DNA from: Pseudomonadota bacterium
GTDB taxonomy: Bacteria > Pseudomonadota > Alphaproteobacteria > Rhizobiales > Xanthobacteraceae
Direction of reading: 5' to 3'
Length of the DNA stretch: 64,000 nucleotides
NCBI GenBank assembly: GCA_023404705.1
Contig: JAEYAU010000184.1
Coordinates: forward strand, 1-64,000
The notes under the pieces are model-generated. The model did not search any database. It saw only the letters and a program-made list of their open reading frames with translations, and was not told where the DNA came from. Both the position numbers and the translations under genes were made by a program. Below are positions 52,681 to 61,778 of this stretch, piece after piece (the stretch's first letter is position 1; each line of letters starts with the position of its first letter).

Positions 52681-54469
52681 TTACCACCTCCTTGTGCACG
52701 CGGATCTCGGCCGGTGTTCCGGCTGCCAGCACGCGCCCGAGATTGAGGACTGTGATCCGGTCGCAAATCGCGAAGATGAGATCGGCGTGATGCTCGACCA
52801 GCAGCACGCCGACGCCGCGCCGGCTGATCTCGCGGATGAAGGCCCCGAGCCGCTCGATCTCGTCGCTCGAGAGACCAGCGGCCGGCTCGTCCAGCAACAG
52901 GAAGGTGGGGCGCGTCATGAGCGCGCGCGCAATCTCCATGAAGCGCAGCTCACTGTGCTGCAGCCGATCGGCACGCACGTCGGCGAGGCCGTCAAGGCCG
53001 ACGGCGCGCAGCGCCTGCCGCGCCGACGCATCCAGGGCCCGCTCGTCCCGGCGGTGCCGGCCGACGCTCACCAGGGTTTCGGCGAAGCTCGCCCGGCCGT
53101 GGATCGTGCCGCCGATCATGATGTTGTCGAGCACCGAGGCTTCGCCGATGCTGCGCGGCGTCTGGAATGTACGCGCGATGCCGCGCGCGGCCCGCGTGTC
53201 GGCGGGCTCACCGACGAGCGAGGTCCCGCCGAGGGTGACGCTGCCGGATTCGGGTTGGTAGTAGCCGGAGATCACGTTGAGAATCGTGGTCTTGCCGCTG
53301 CCGTTCGGGCCGATCAGGCCGTGGACCTCACCGGGCCGCAGGTCCAGATCGGCACCGTCGATCGCCCGCACGCCGCCGAAGCTGAGCACCACGTTGCGCA
53401 GCGCTATGCCGTCCGCCGCCGGCGTCGGAAGCAAGCTGTCGCCGAGGAAGGCGGCGCGCGGCACGATGGCGCGGTTCAGCTCCAGCGGCTGCCGGTTCTT
53501 GACGTCGAGCAGCGCCGCAATGCCGCCGGGCGCGGCGAGAACGATCACCAGCAGCAGCACGGCGTAGAAGAAGGTCGACCAGGCCGCGAGCGGCGCCGCG
53601 AATTCCGGTAACAGCGTGAGGATGACGGTGCCGAGCAGCGGTCCGAGAATCGATCCGCGGCCGCCGATCAGGATCGAGATGAAGAAGAGCACCGACAGAT
53701 CGAAGGTGAAGGCGTCGGGCGTGATGTAGGTCTGCAGCGAGGCGAACAATCCGCCCGCCACGGCCGCGGCCGCGCCGGCGAACAGGAAGATCGTGACGAG
53801 CAGGCGCGACTTGCGAATGCCGACGGCCTCGGCCGCGACATCCGCGTCGCGCACCGCCACCAGCGCACGGCCGAAGCGGCTCGCCGCCACATTGTGGGTC
53901 ATCCAGGTCGCGAGCGCCGCGATGGCGAGACAGAGCGCGTAGAAGCCGCCTGCCGTGTTGAACGGCGCGGGAAGCTCGGGTCCCGGCAGTCCGATGCCAC
54001 CGCCGGTGACGCTCTGCCAGGCGAGCGCAACCTGTGTGACGATGGTGGCGAAGCCGAGCGTGGACATCGCGAAATAGAAGGTGCGCAGGCGCAGCGCCGG
54101 CAATCCGACGATCACGCCGAAGACCGCTCCGAAGACGGCCGCGACACCGAGCGCGACGAAAGGTGGAACGGGCGGCAGCACATTGCCGGCGGCGAGCACG
54201 CTCGTCGTGTAGGCGCCGAGTGTGAGCAGCGCGACATAGCCGATGGCGAGCTGGCCCGCGAAGCCGACGATCAGATTGAGCCCGGCAACGAGGGTCCAAT
54301 AGATGGCGGCGCGGGTCGCGATCAGCACCCAGTAGTCATTGCCGACGAAGGGAACGACCACCGCGAGCGCGAAGACGAGAATCAGCGGCGCCGTCACGCT
54401 CCAGTTCGTGCGCCAGCCAGCCGCCGACGTGCCGAGTGCGTTCGCCACTGCGGGCCCCGAACCTTCCAT
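52661..54469 (-). CDS. Fused HAAT permease-ATPase (LivM-LivG), second system
   Basis: 602 residues. Residues ~25-320 form a LivM-type permease (NLIVGFAGQLAIGYVALLTL, RALVAVRDADVAAEAVGI); residues ~352-602 form a LivG-type ATPase with Walker A GPNGSGKTT (387-395) and Walker B FLLLDEPAAGLS. The signature motif, usually LSGGQ or LSYGQ, reads LQHSE (503-507). The fusion joins what are two genes in the first system of this window. The ATG shares one base with the LivH stop. A frame open up to 55861 is not coding upstream of 54469. Confidence 0.88.
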   Translation of the reverse strand: MEGSGPAVANALGTSAAGWRTNWSVTAPLILVFALAVVVPFVGNDYWVLIATRAAIYWTLVAGLNLIVGFAGQLAIGYVALLTLGAYTTSVLAAGNVLPPVPPFVALGVAAVFGAVFGVIVGLPALRLRTFYFAMSTLGFATIVTQVALAWQSVTGGGIGLPGPELPAPFNTAGGFYALCLAIAALATWMTHNVAASRFGRALVAVRDADVAAEAVGIRKSRLLVTIFLFAGAAAAVAGGLFASLQTYITPDAFTFDLSVLFFISILIGGRGSILGPLLGTVILTLLPEFAAPLAAWSTFFYAVLLLVIVLAAPGGIAALLDVKNRQPLELNRAIVPRAAFLGDSLLPTPAADGIALRNVVLSFGGVRAIDGADLDLRPGEVHGLIGPNGSGKTTILNVISGYYQPESGSVTLGGTSLVGEPADTRAARGIARTFQTPRSIGEASVLDNIMIGGTIHGRASFAETLVSVGRHRRDERALDASARQALRAVGLDGLADVRADRLQHSELRFMEIARALMTRPTFLLLDEPAAGLSSDEIERLGAFIREISRRGVGVLLVEHHADLIFAICDRITVLNLGRVLAAGTPAEIRVHKEVVSAYLGG

Positions 54470-55326
54470 CACACTCTCCGGGTCGCGGGCGCGCCGAATA
54501 GCCCCTGGGGCGCGACGAGCAGCACGATGATGAAGAGCGCGAACACCGCGACCGAGGAGAAGATGCCGCCGACGATGAAGTTCGCGGCCTGCTGGAAGAT
54601 GCCGAGCGCGATCCCGCCGACGATGGCGCCGCGATTGTTGCCGAGACCACCGAGCGCCACCGGAACGAAGCCGTAGAAATTCAACAGCGGTCCGTTGGCG
54701 ACGAAGGCGAGCAGAAGCTGTCCGCCCGCGAAGCCCGCAAGGCCGCCGATCATGCCCGCGAGTGCATAGCTCGCGAGGCGAAGGTTGCGCTCGGGGAGCC
54801 CGAGCGCGCGCGCCGCGAAATTGTCCTCGGCGATCGCCAGAAAGGCGCGCCCGATCAGCGTGTGGCGATAGAGGAATTCGAGCGCCAGGATGGTGAGCGC
54901 GCAGGCCGCCACGGGCACCCAGAACTTCTCGTCCAGCACGCCCGACCCGATGCCGAACAGGATCGGGAACGGCTGCGGCTCGGTGCTCCACTCTATGGCG
55001 GTGACCTGCTGGATCATCAGCGCGAGCGCCAACGTCGAGAGCACATAGAGATGCTGGTCGAGGCTCTTGAGCACGGGCCGGACCGCCACGATCTCGGTGA
55101 CGATCCCGACCACCGCGCAGCCCGCGAGCATGAGCACGAAGGCGAGCGGCAGCGGCAGCCCGAGCCGCAACGCGAACAGCGAACCGAGCACGCCGCCCAG
55201 CATGCCGAGCTGCCCGGCCGTGAAGCTCATCACCCGGGAGGTCGAGAACATCGTATTGTAGGTCACGCCGATGAGCGCGTAGACCGCGCCCACGGCGAGA
55301 CCCGAAGCCAGAATGGATGCGAGCAT
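54469..55326 (-). CDS. HAAT ABC transporter permease (LivH-like), second system
   Basis: 285 residues, about eight hydrophobic segments. The LivH pattern SGLAVGAVYALIGVTYNTMF, VMSFTAGQLGMLGG and GRAFLAIAEDNFAARALGL is clear. It begins two bases after the receptor gene ends and is translationally coupled to the fused LivM-LivG gene. Confidence 0.92.
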   Translation of the reverse strand: MLASILASGLAVGAVYALIGVTYNTMFSTSRVMSFTAGQLGMLGGVLGSLFALRLGLPLPLAFVLMLAGCAVVGIVTEIVAVRPVLKSLDQHLYVLSTLALALMIQQVTAIEWSTEPQPFPILFGIGSGVLDEKFWVPVAACALTILALEFLYRHTLIGRAFLAIAEDNFAARALGLPERNLRLASYALAGMIGGLAGFAGGQLLLAFVANGPLLNFYGFVPVALGGLGNNRGAIVGGIALGIFQQAANFIVGGIFSSVAVFALFIIVLLVAPQGLFGAPATRRV

Positions 55327-55328
55327 CC

Positions 55329-56528
55329 TCAGGCCTTGCCGTAGCCGGGCGCGAGGCGGAAGGTGCCGTCCTTGGCCGAGCTCGCCTCGGACATGACGAC
55401 ATCGTCGCCGGGATAGCCGTTGTGCTCGGTCGGCGAGTAGGAGTATTCGCCGAAGTAGCCGGGATACTTCTGCACCTTGTTCCAGTAGCCGATGATGTCG
55501 GCACTGTTGGTCGATCCCGTCTCGGCGACCGCCTTGGCGATGAGGTTGATGGCGTCGACGCCGCCCGCGACCCACCAGAGCAAGGTGTCCTCGAGATTGA
55601 CCTTGCCCTTGATCTTGTCGACCAGCTCCTGCGAACGGGCGGGCAGCTTGCCGCTCGCATCGTAGCTGCAGCTGCGATAGCCGACCGAATAGACTTTCTG
55701 CCAGTTCTCGGGCTTCGCGAGCAGCTTGGCGACATCGCCCGAGGACATGGAGGGATGGCCGACGAAGGCCACGTCCCAGCCCATGGTCGCGCGCGTGTTG
55801 AACAGGCGGGCGTCCATGCCCGTGGAGGTGCTCCACACCACGATCGCCTCGGCGCCGGCATTGCGGGCGCGCAGCATGTCGGGCGTCATGTCGGGCTGGG
55901 TCGCGTCGATATTGGCCTGATAGACGACCTCGGCGCCGTCCTTCTTCAGCCCGGCCACCGAGGCATTGGCCGCAGCGACGCCATAGCCCGTGGTGTCGCC
56001 GATCACGGCAACCTTCTTGGCCTTCAGGATCTTCACCGTATAGCCGCGCACCGCGTCATCCCACTGGGTGTTCGACGGCGAGAGACGGAATGCGTTGGGA
56101 AACTTCTGCGCATCGATCAGGCTGTCGATCACGCAAGGGTGGATGTTCGGCATCTTCGCGCGCGCCATGATGGGCGTGACCGCGAGCGACTCGCCCGAAT
56201 TGGTCGGCCCCCACACGGCGTGCACCTTGAGCGCACTGATCATCTCCTGGGTGGCGTTGACGGCTTTGGTCGGCTCACCCTGGGTGTCGCGGGTGATGAT
56301 CTCGATCTTGCGTCCCTTCACGCCGCCCGCCGCGTTGAGCGCGTCGGTGGCGAACTGGACGCCGCGATTGAACCCGATCGCGGGTGCGGAGCTCGGGCCC
56401 GTCAGCGCCGCGAGCCAGCCGATGCGGATCGGCTCCGCCTGGGCGATCGCAGGCCGGGGAAAGCCGAGCGAAGCGGCGCCCGCGGCAGCGGCCGCGCCGA
56501 ACGTGAATTCGCGACGTGTCGTCTTCAT
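55329..56528 (-). CDS. HAAT substrate-binding protein, second system
   Basis: 399 residues. The N-terminus TTRREFTFGAAAAAGAAS is a twin-arginine signal, ending near PAIAQA; the receptor may be exported folded. The mature part is a type I binding protein: IRIGWLAALTGPSSAPAIGF, LNAAGGVKGRKIEI, AVWGPTNSGESLAV. GGGGAGGAAA precedes the ATG. The neighbouring enolase-superfamily genes suggest a sugar-acid or other hydroxycarboxylate ligand. Confidence 0.92.
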   Translation of the reverse strand: MKTTRREFTFGAAAAAGAASLGFPRPAIAQAEPIRIGWLAALTGPSSAPAIGFNRGVQFATDALNAAGGVKGRKIEIITRDTQGEPTKAVNATQEMISALKVHAVWGPTNSGESLAVTPIMARAKMPNIHPCVIDSLIDAQKFPNAFRLSPSNTQWDDAVRGYTVKILKAKKVAVIGDTTGYGVAAANASVAGLKKDGAEVVYQANIDATQPDMTPDMLRARNAGAEAIVVWSTSTGMDARLFNTRATMGWDVAFVGHPSMSSGDVAKLLAKPENWQKVYSVGYRSCSYDASGKLPARSQELVDKIKGKVNLEDTLLWWVAGGVDAINLIAKAVAETGSTNSADIIGYWNKVQKYPGYFGEYSYSPTEHNGYPGDDVVMSEASSAKDGTFRLAPGYGKA

Positions 56529-56565
56529 GATTTCCTCCCCTTGTGCTGCAGGCTTGCGCGCCCGC

Positions 56566-57648
56566 TCAGCGTTCCAGTTGCGCGATGTAATCCATGTTGA
56601 AGGTGAAGCCCCAGCCCGGCCGTTCCGGCACGACGGCTTCGCCGTCGCGGAAGTCGAGCTGCTCGTTGTAGAGCGGCGAGAACCACGGCATGTATTCGAG
56701 ATAGCTCGCATTCGCGAGCGCGCCGAGCACCTGGATGCTGGTCTCGGGAAAGAGATGGCTGGAGACCGGCACGTCGTAGCTCTCCGCCATGTGTCCGACC
56801 CGCATGAACTCGCTGACGCCGCCGACCCGCTGCAGGTCGGGCATCAGCACGTCGGCGGTGCGCAGCTCGAGCATGCGCCGGAAGCCGTAGCGCGTGTACT
56901 CGGTCTCGCCGCTCGCGATCGGCGTGTCGAGCGCCGCCGCGACGCGTGCGAGCCCCTCGACATCCCAGGCGGGCAGCGGCTCTTCGAACCAGGTGAGATC
57001 GAACTCCTCGAGCGAGCGGCCGAGGCGGATCGCCTGGCTCTCGTTGAGACCCTGGTTGGCATCGGCCATCAGCCGGATCGAGGGGCCGATCGTCTTGCGC
57101 ACCAGGCGCACGCGCGCGACGTCGGTCGCGGGATCGGCCGAACCGAGCCGCATCTTGATGGCCTTGAATCCCGCAGCGACGAAGCTCTCGGCCTGCGCGA
57201 CCAGCTCCTTGTCGGACGCCGTGAGCCAGAGGCCGCCGCTGTGATAAGCGGGTACGCTCGCGCGCGCACCACCGAGCAGCCGATAGAGTGGCAGCCCAAC
57301 GGACTTGCCGAGCAGATCCCACAAGGCGCCGTCGAGCGCCGAGATGCCGACCACCGGCACGCCCTTGTGACCCAGGAAATTGATGTCCTTCCAGGCGCGC
57401 GCCCAGAATCCGGCGATATGTCCGGCGTCGCGGCCGATCACCAGCTCGGCCAGCTCGTCGATCATCTGGCGCAGCACCTTCGTGCGCTTGTCGTTGAGCG
57501 TGAAGACAAGATTCTCGCCGATCAGCCCGCTGTCGCCGTGCACGAAGATGAGGATGCAGCCGAACGAATGGATCGCGCCGAGCGCGCTGCCGATCGGCGG
57601 ATCGAGCCGCACCGTCACGGGCCGGGTCTCGACGCGCAGAACCTTCAT
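56566..57648 (-). CDS. Enolase-superfamily enzyme (mandelate racemase/muconate lactonizing type) 1
   Basis: 360 residues. The active site is complete: KMR (K165) on the second strand, metal ligands D196 (MADANQ), E222 (FEEPL) and E248 (SGETEY), the D271/H298 dyad (MPDLQ, SSHLF). The pattern resembles acid-sugar dehydratases or racemases of the MR subgroup. The start overlaps the stop of the second enolase-superfamily gene (ATGA). Probably acts on the ligand imported by the downstream HAAT system. Confidence 0.9.
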   Translation of the reverse strand: MKVLRVETRPVTVRLDPPIGSALGAIHSFGCILIFVHGDSGLIGENLVFTLNDKRTKVLRQMIDELAELVIGRDAGHIAGFWARAWKDINFLGHKGVPVVGISALDGALWDLLGKSVGLPLYRLLGGARASVPAYHSGGLWLTASDKELVAQAESFVAAGFKAIKMRLGSADPATDVARVRLVRKTIGPSIRLMADANQGLNESQAIRLGRSLEEFDLTWFEEPLPAWDVEGLARVAAALDTPIASGETEYTRYGFRRMLELRTADVLMPDLQRVGGVSEFMRVGHMAESYDVPVSSHLFPETSIQVLGALANASYLEYMPWFSPLYNEQLDFRDGEAVVPERPGWGFTFNMDYIAQLER

Positions 57649-58769
57649 GACGCGCTCCGTGTCGTGACGACGCTCGCGCCGTTGCGGAAGCGCGCGACGA
57701 CCTCCGGATCGGGATCGCAGCCGAGGCCCGGACCCTGCGGCACGGCCAGGCGGCCGTCGCGCGGCGTGATCCACGGCGCAAAAGGATTGGCCTCCATCTC
57801 CAGCCACAGCACCTCGACGAGCGGCTTCTCGGTCATGGCCGCGATCAGGTGCAGCGTGGCAATGAAGCCCGGCCCGAAATACGGGCTGTGCGGGGCCATC
57901 GCGACGTCGTGCTTGCGGCAGAGCTCGAAGACGCTCAGCATTTCGCAGATGCCGCCGATCTTCGTGACGCTCGGCTGCGCGATGTCGATTGCACCCGCCT
58001 CGATCAGGGACTTGAAGCCGAACCGCCCCGCCACGTTCTCGCCCGCCGAGATCGGGATCCCGTAGCTGCGCACTTGCGCGAGACCGTCGCAGTCCTCCGG
58101 CGGCCAGACCGGCTCCTCCAGCCAGAGAAGGTCGTCAGCCGAGAGAGCTTCGGCCATCTCACACGCGCGCGGCACCGACCAGGCGCAGTTGACGTCGAGC
58201 ATGATGCGGGCGCCGTTCACGCCGGGCGCCGTCTTGGCGGTGACGACGGCCTCGCGCGTCGTCTCGTGCAGCTTGATGAAGCGATAGCCCTGCGCGCAGG
58301 CGGCTGCCGTGTTGGCGGCGACCAGGCCATCGTCGCCGTAATGCAGCAGACTCGCATATGCGTCGAGGTCGGTCCCTTGCGCGTCGCCGAGCAGACGATG
58401 CAGCGGCTGTCCCGCGCGCTTGCCGCGAATGTCCCAGAGCGCGATCTCGACGCCCGAGAACGCATAGACGAAGGGCCCGTTGCGGCCGAGCAGGTGCACC
58501 GCGTGCAGGATGTCGCGCGAAAGTCCCTCGATGTCCTCGGCGGAGCGGCCGATCACCAGCGGCGCAACGATCGTGTCGAGCGCCGCCCGCGTCGCCGGAA
58601 TGGCCGCATGGCCGAAGGCCTCGCCCCAGCCGACGAGCCCGTCATCGGTCTCGACGCGCACCAGGAGGATCTCCAGATGCGTCCAGGGCTTGCCGGCGAA
58701 CAGCGGCGGCGGTCCCCCGATGCTGCACGGCAGGGAGACAACGGTGGACTCGACGGATCTGATCTTCAT
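57645..58769 (-). CDS. Enolase-superfamily enzyme (mandelate racemase/muconate lactonizing type) 2
   Basis: 374 residues, only distantly similar to its neighbour. It has KLH (K166, H168), metal ligands D192 (LDVNCAW), E218 (WLEEPV) and E244 (AGENVAG), and H294 (APHSPYFGP). The aspartate that normally partners the histidine is replaced by serine (S267 in QPSVTK). The N-terminal capping domain begins MKIRSVESTVVSLP. It is the first gene of the operon, divergent from LysR. Different activity from enzyme 1 is likely. Confidence 0.9.
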   Translation of the reverse strand: MKIRSVESTVVSLPCSIGGPPPLFAGKPWTHLEILLVRVETDDGLVGWGEAFGHAAIPATRAALDTIVAPLVIGRSAEDIEGLSRDILHAVHLLGRNGPFVYAFSGVEIALWDIRGKRAGQPLHRLLGDAQGTDLDAYASLLHYGDDGLVAANTAAACAQGYRFIKLHETTREAVVTAKTAPGVNGARIMLDVNCAWSVPRACEMAEALSADDLLWLEEPVWPPEDCDGLAQVRSYGIPISAGENVAGRFGFKSLIEAGAIDIAQPSVTKIGGICEMLSVFELCRKHDVAMAPHSPYFGPGFIATLHLIAAMTEKPLVEVLWLEMEANPFAPWITPRDGRLAVPQGPGLGCDPDPEVVARFRNGASVVTTRSAS

Positions 58770-58830
58770 GAGGCGATTTTCGCCTTCGTCTTTGTTGGTC
58801 ACTGCGCTCGGGAGGGGTGGCGTTTCCACA

Positions 58831-58859
58831 TTGACGCTAGAGCGTGCCAAAAATAAGCT
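58831..58859 (+). promoter_or_regulatory. Candidate promoter of the second LysR gene
   Basis: TTGACG (58831-58836), 17 bases, TAAGCT (58854-58859). On the opposite strand TTGAGC and TAGCGT at overlapping positions could serve the enolase-superfamily operon. The motif ACCTCGGGTTATTT (58866-58879), like the palindrome half upstream of the first receptor gene, lies just downstream. Confidence 0.35.
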
Positions 58860-58896
58860 CAATTGACCTCGGGTTATTTCTTCATCAGCCGGCCTT

Positions 58897-59805
58897 ATGT
58901 CTCTGAATTTCCGCCAGTTGGAGATTGTGCGCTCGGTGAGCCGCAGCGGGTCGGTCACCGCCGCAGCCGTGGCGCTCGGCATCTCCCAGCCCGCGGTCAG
59001 CATGATGCTGCGCGACTGCACCCGCGCTGCCGGGTTTCCTCTCTTCGTGCGCAAGCAGGGCCGCCTGCAGCCGACCGCGGAAACGGCGGCGCTGCTCACC
59101 GACCTCGAGCGTCTCTTCGACGGCTTCGACCGGGTGAACCGCTTGGTCGAGGATATGCGGGACACGACCGTCGGCGCCGTGCATATCGCGGCGACGCCGA
59201 CGCTGGCCGACAATCTGCTGCCGCCGGCAGTGGCCGCGTTTCAGAAGACGCGGCCGAACGTGCGCCTGACGATCCACACCATGGACAATTTCAGCGTGAT
59301 CGATCACGTCGTGCAGGAGCACGTCGATTTCGGGCTGGTGCTGTCGCCGATCGCGCATCTCGATGCCCGTCCGATCGCGCTCTGCGCGGCGCCGCTCGTC
59401 TGCCTGGTGCACGAGGAGAGCCCTTTGGCGACGCGCACCAGTGTGACGCCGAAGGATCTCGCGCCCTACCCGCTCATCTCCTTCAACCGCAGTCTGCCGC
59501 TCGGCATGCTGGTGGAGCAGGCGTTCCGGAAGGCGGGCGTCGCGCAGCGCATCGCGCTGGAGGTGAACCAGTCCTCCCTCGCCTGCGCGCTGGCGCGCGC
59601 CGGCGCGGGCGTCGCCATCATCGATCCGTTCTGGCTGATGGAGAGCCGCGACCAGGGGCTCGTTCGCCTGCAGCTGCGTCCGCGCACCGAGGTCGTCGCC
59701 CAGGCGCTGGTGCCGAAAACCAGGTCCTTGTCGCGGGCCGCGCGGCTGTTCCTCGCGGCGGTGCGCAAGACAGCCGAAGGCCTGCGGCGGCGCGCGACCG
59801 CTTGA
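58897..59805 (+). CDS. LysR-family regulator of the second HAAT operon
   Basis: 302 residues: helix-turn-helix (SLNFRQLEIVRSVSRSGSVT, ISQPAVSMMLRDC) and an effector domain with LVHEESPLATRTSVTP and GAGVAIIDPFWL. It is divergent from the first enolase-superfamily gene, the classical arrangement for a LysR activator of that operon. The C-terminus is arginine-rich. Confidence 0.92.
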   Translation: MSLNFRQLEIVRSVSRSGSVTAAAVALGISQPAVSMMLRDCTRAAGFPLFVRKQGRLQPTAETAALLTDLERLFDGFDRVNRLVEDMRDTTVGAVHIAATPTLADNLLPPAVAAFQKTRPNVRLTIHTMDNFSVIDHVVQEHVDFGLVLSPIAHLDARPIALCAAPLVCLVHEESPLATRTSVTPKDLAPYPLISFNRSLPLGMLVEQAFRKAGVAQRIALEVNQSSLACALARAGAGVAIIDPFWLMESRDQGLVRLQLRPRTEVVAQALVPKTRSLSRAARLFLAAVRKTAEGLRRRATA

Positions 59806-59831
59806 AGAGTCCCGAACTCCGACCCCGGAGG

Positions 59832-60533
59832 CTAATCGCCCGTCGGCGAGATCCGAAACTCCAGCACCGAGGGCAGCTGACGCAGATGCTGCGCGAGCCG
59901 TTCGGCATTGCGGCGGTCGCGCGAGCGGATCACCATCCGGTATTCGAAATGCTTGCCGGTCTCCGACAGGCGATACGAGAGATTGGCGACGCTGAAGCCG
60001 TAGCGGCCGACGAGCTCACGCAGCTCGTCCTCGGCCATCACGGCGCCGCGGTCGAACTTGAGCGTGTGATGCGCGTAGAACTCGGTCGGCAGCCGCATTT
60101 CGATGAAGCGGAAGCCGGAGAGGATCAGCAGCGTCGCGATCGCGCTGATGAGCGCCGCCTGGTAGAGGCCGATGCCGATCAGGATGCCGATCGCGGCCGT
60201 GGTCCAGATCGACGCGGCGGTCGTGAGGCCGCGCACCGTGAGGCCTTCCTTGAAGATCACGCCGGCGCCGAGGAAGCCGATGCCGGTCATGATGCCTTGC
60301 GCCATGCGCGTCGGGTCGGTGCGGATGGCGTCGAGCGGCACGCCGCGCATCCATTCGACCTGATAGACGGTCACCAGCATCAGCATCGCGGATGCGATGC
60401 AGACCAGCGCGTGGGTGCGAAAGCCGGCAGGCCGACCGTGAAAGGTCCGTTCGAAGCCGATCATGGCGCCGACGATCACGGCGGCGGAGAGGCGCGTCAG
60501 GACGATGAGAAGCTCGTGGTCCAGGTATGACAT
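59832..60533 (-). CDS. MgtC/SapB-family membrane protein
   Basis: 233 residues: four to five N-terminal transmembrane segments with GAMIGFERTFHGRPAGFRTH and MTGIGFLGAGVIFKEG, both diagnostic of MgtC/SapB, and a C-terminal soluble ACT-like domain (HHTLKFDRGAVMAEDELREL). MgtC proteins affect Mg2+ starvation survival and ATP synthase in other bacteria. No Mg2+ transporter is adjacent. Confidence 0.92.
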   Translation of the reverse strand: MSYLDHELLIVLTRLSAAVIVGAMIGFERTFHGRPAGFRTHALVCIASAMLMLVTVYQVEWMRGVPLDAIRTDPTRMAQGIMTGIGFLGAGVIFKEGLTVRGLTTAASIWTTAAIGILIGIGLYQAALISAIATLLILSGFRFIEMRLPTEFYAHHTLKFDRGAVMAEDELRELVGRYGFSVANLSYRLSETGKHFEYRMVIRSRDRRNAERLAQHLRQLPSVLEFRISPTGD

Positions 60534-60616
60534 ATGACAGTTCTGTGACGATTCGCGGCCGCTCGCCAGGGGGGTGAGCGGCGATCGTCAAGCCCCTCCG
60601 CCCGCGGCGCTCCGCC

Positions 60617-61687
60617 TCACCGTGGAGCGCTCGTTCGCGGGGCGAGCCGCTGCGACAGGCTCGGATAGCGCGTGCGCGCGGGATCGAGCCCGCGGCGACG
60701 TGCGAGCGCCCAGGCGAGCCATTGGAATGGAATGATCGCCCGAAAGGGGTCGAGCTCGGTGCTCGGCTCGGAGGGGCCGACCGCAACACGGAAGATGTCC
60801 TGATCGAAGGCCGGCCCGACAACGCGGGCCGCCACGCCGAGATCGCGCATCACGCCGGCGGCCGCACGCGCGGCCGGCTCCTCGATGGCATGGCCCGCGA
60901 TGAACAGGACGAGGCTGCGCGCCGTCAGTCCCTGCAAGCGGCCATGCAGCGCGTCCTCCATGTCGAAGCCGGCGCAGGGAATGCCGCTCATCTCGGAGAT
61001 CTTGAGTGAGGCCTCCAGCGCCGTGCCGAGATGGACACCTTGACCGAGGATCAGGATGAAGTCGACGCTCGCGAACTGATCGGCGAGGCTCTCGGCCGCC
61101 ACCTGGCATGCGTCCACGAATTCAGCGGCGAGTTGCGGTTCCTGCCCCTCGCGGCCGGCGATCCAGTCGGTGAGCGCGGCAAGCGCCGCGAGGCTCGCGC
61201 CATAGCCTTTGGTTCTGGGGCCGACCGGCTCGGGGCCGATCGGCATGACGAAGGTCCCTGGCGCGAGCCGCGCAAACGAGCTCTCCGCGTGCGCCGTGAT
61301 GCGGACCATGTCGAAGCCGCAGTCGAGCGCAAGCCGAACCGCTTCGATGGATGTGATGCTGGATCCGGACCGCGACAGCACCACTGTGAGGTTCGGACGC
61401 AGCTGACCGCCGGCCACATCGCTCATGAAGGCCATGGGCGCGCGCAGATGGACCGGGGCGCCGGCCGCGGCGGAGATCCGCGGCGCAGCCGCGGCGAGCG
61501 CATTGTAGGACGAGCCGGAGCCGACCAGCGCTATGTCGAGATAGAAGGGAAGCTCGCGCGCGCGCAGCATGTGCTGCATCGCGCGATAGGTCTCGGCCAC
61601 GGCGCGCGGCTGCTCACGGATGAAGCAGGCGACCGGGTCGGCAGCCGTGTCAGCGGCGAGATCGCCTGCTCGGTCGGGTCGGTTCAT
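60617..61687 (-). CDS. Double-SIS-domain protein (sugar phosphate isomerase-like)
   Basis: 356 residues with two SIS domains. The first shows LVGSGSSYNALAAAAPRI and VLSRSGSSITSIEAV; the second shows ILGQGVHLGTALEASLKISE. This is the isomerase half of GlmS without the glutaminase domain, as in AgaS/FrlB-type deaminases or isomerases. Substrate is presumably an amino-sugar or fructosamine phosphate; no companion kinase or PTS gene is seen here. Confidence 0.85.
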   Translation of the reverse strand: MNRPDRAGDLAADTAADPVACFIREQPRAVAETYRAMQHMLRARELPFYLDIALVGSGSSYNALAAAAPRISAAAGAPVHLRAPMAFMSDVAGGQLRPNLTVVLSRSGSSITSIEAVRLALDCGFDMVRITAHAESSFARLAPGTFVMPIGPEPVGPRTKGYGASLAALAALTDWIAGREGQEPQLAAEFVDACQVAAESLADQFASVDFILILGQGVHLGTALEASLKISEMSGIPCAGFDMEDALHGRLQGLTARSLVLFIAGHAIEEPAARAAAGVMRDLGVAARVVGPAFDQDIFRVAVGPSEPSTELDPFRAIIPFQWLAWALARRRGLDPARTRYPSLSQRLAPRTSAPR

Positions 61688-61778
61688 CCCTCACTCCGCG
61701 TTTCCGCGACATCTTCGCCGAGGAGAAGAGGAACTACAACGGAATGAAGAGGATGCGGACCGTCGAACGCGGACAATC

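Noticed and set aside
54470..55861. Extension of the fused permease-ATPase to a 1066-codon gene
   Set aside because: The upstream part reads LivH and the receptor gene out of frame on the same strand. It lacks hydrophobic pattern and domain similarity, and ATG 54469 overlaps the LivH stop as expected for the operon.
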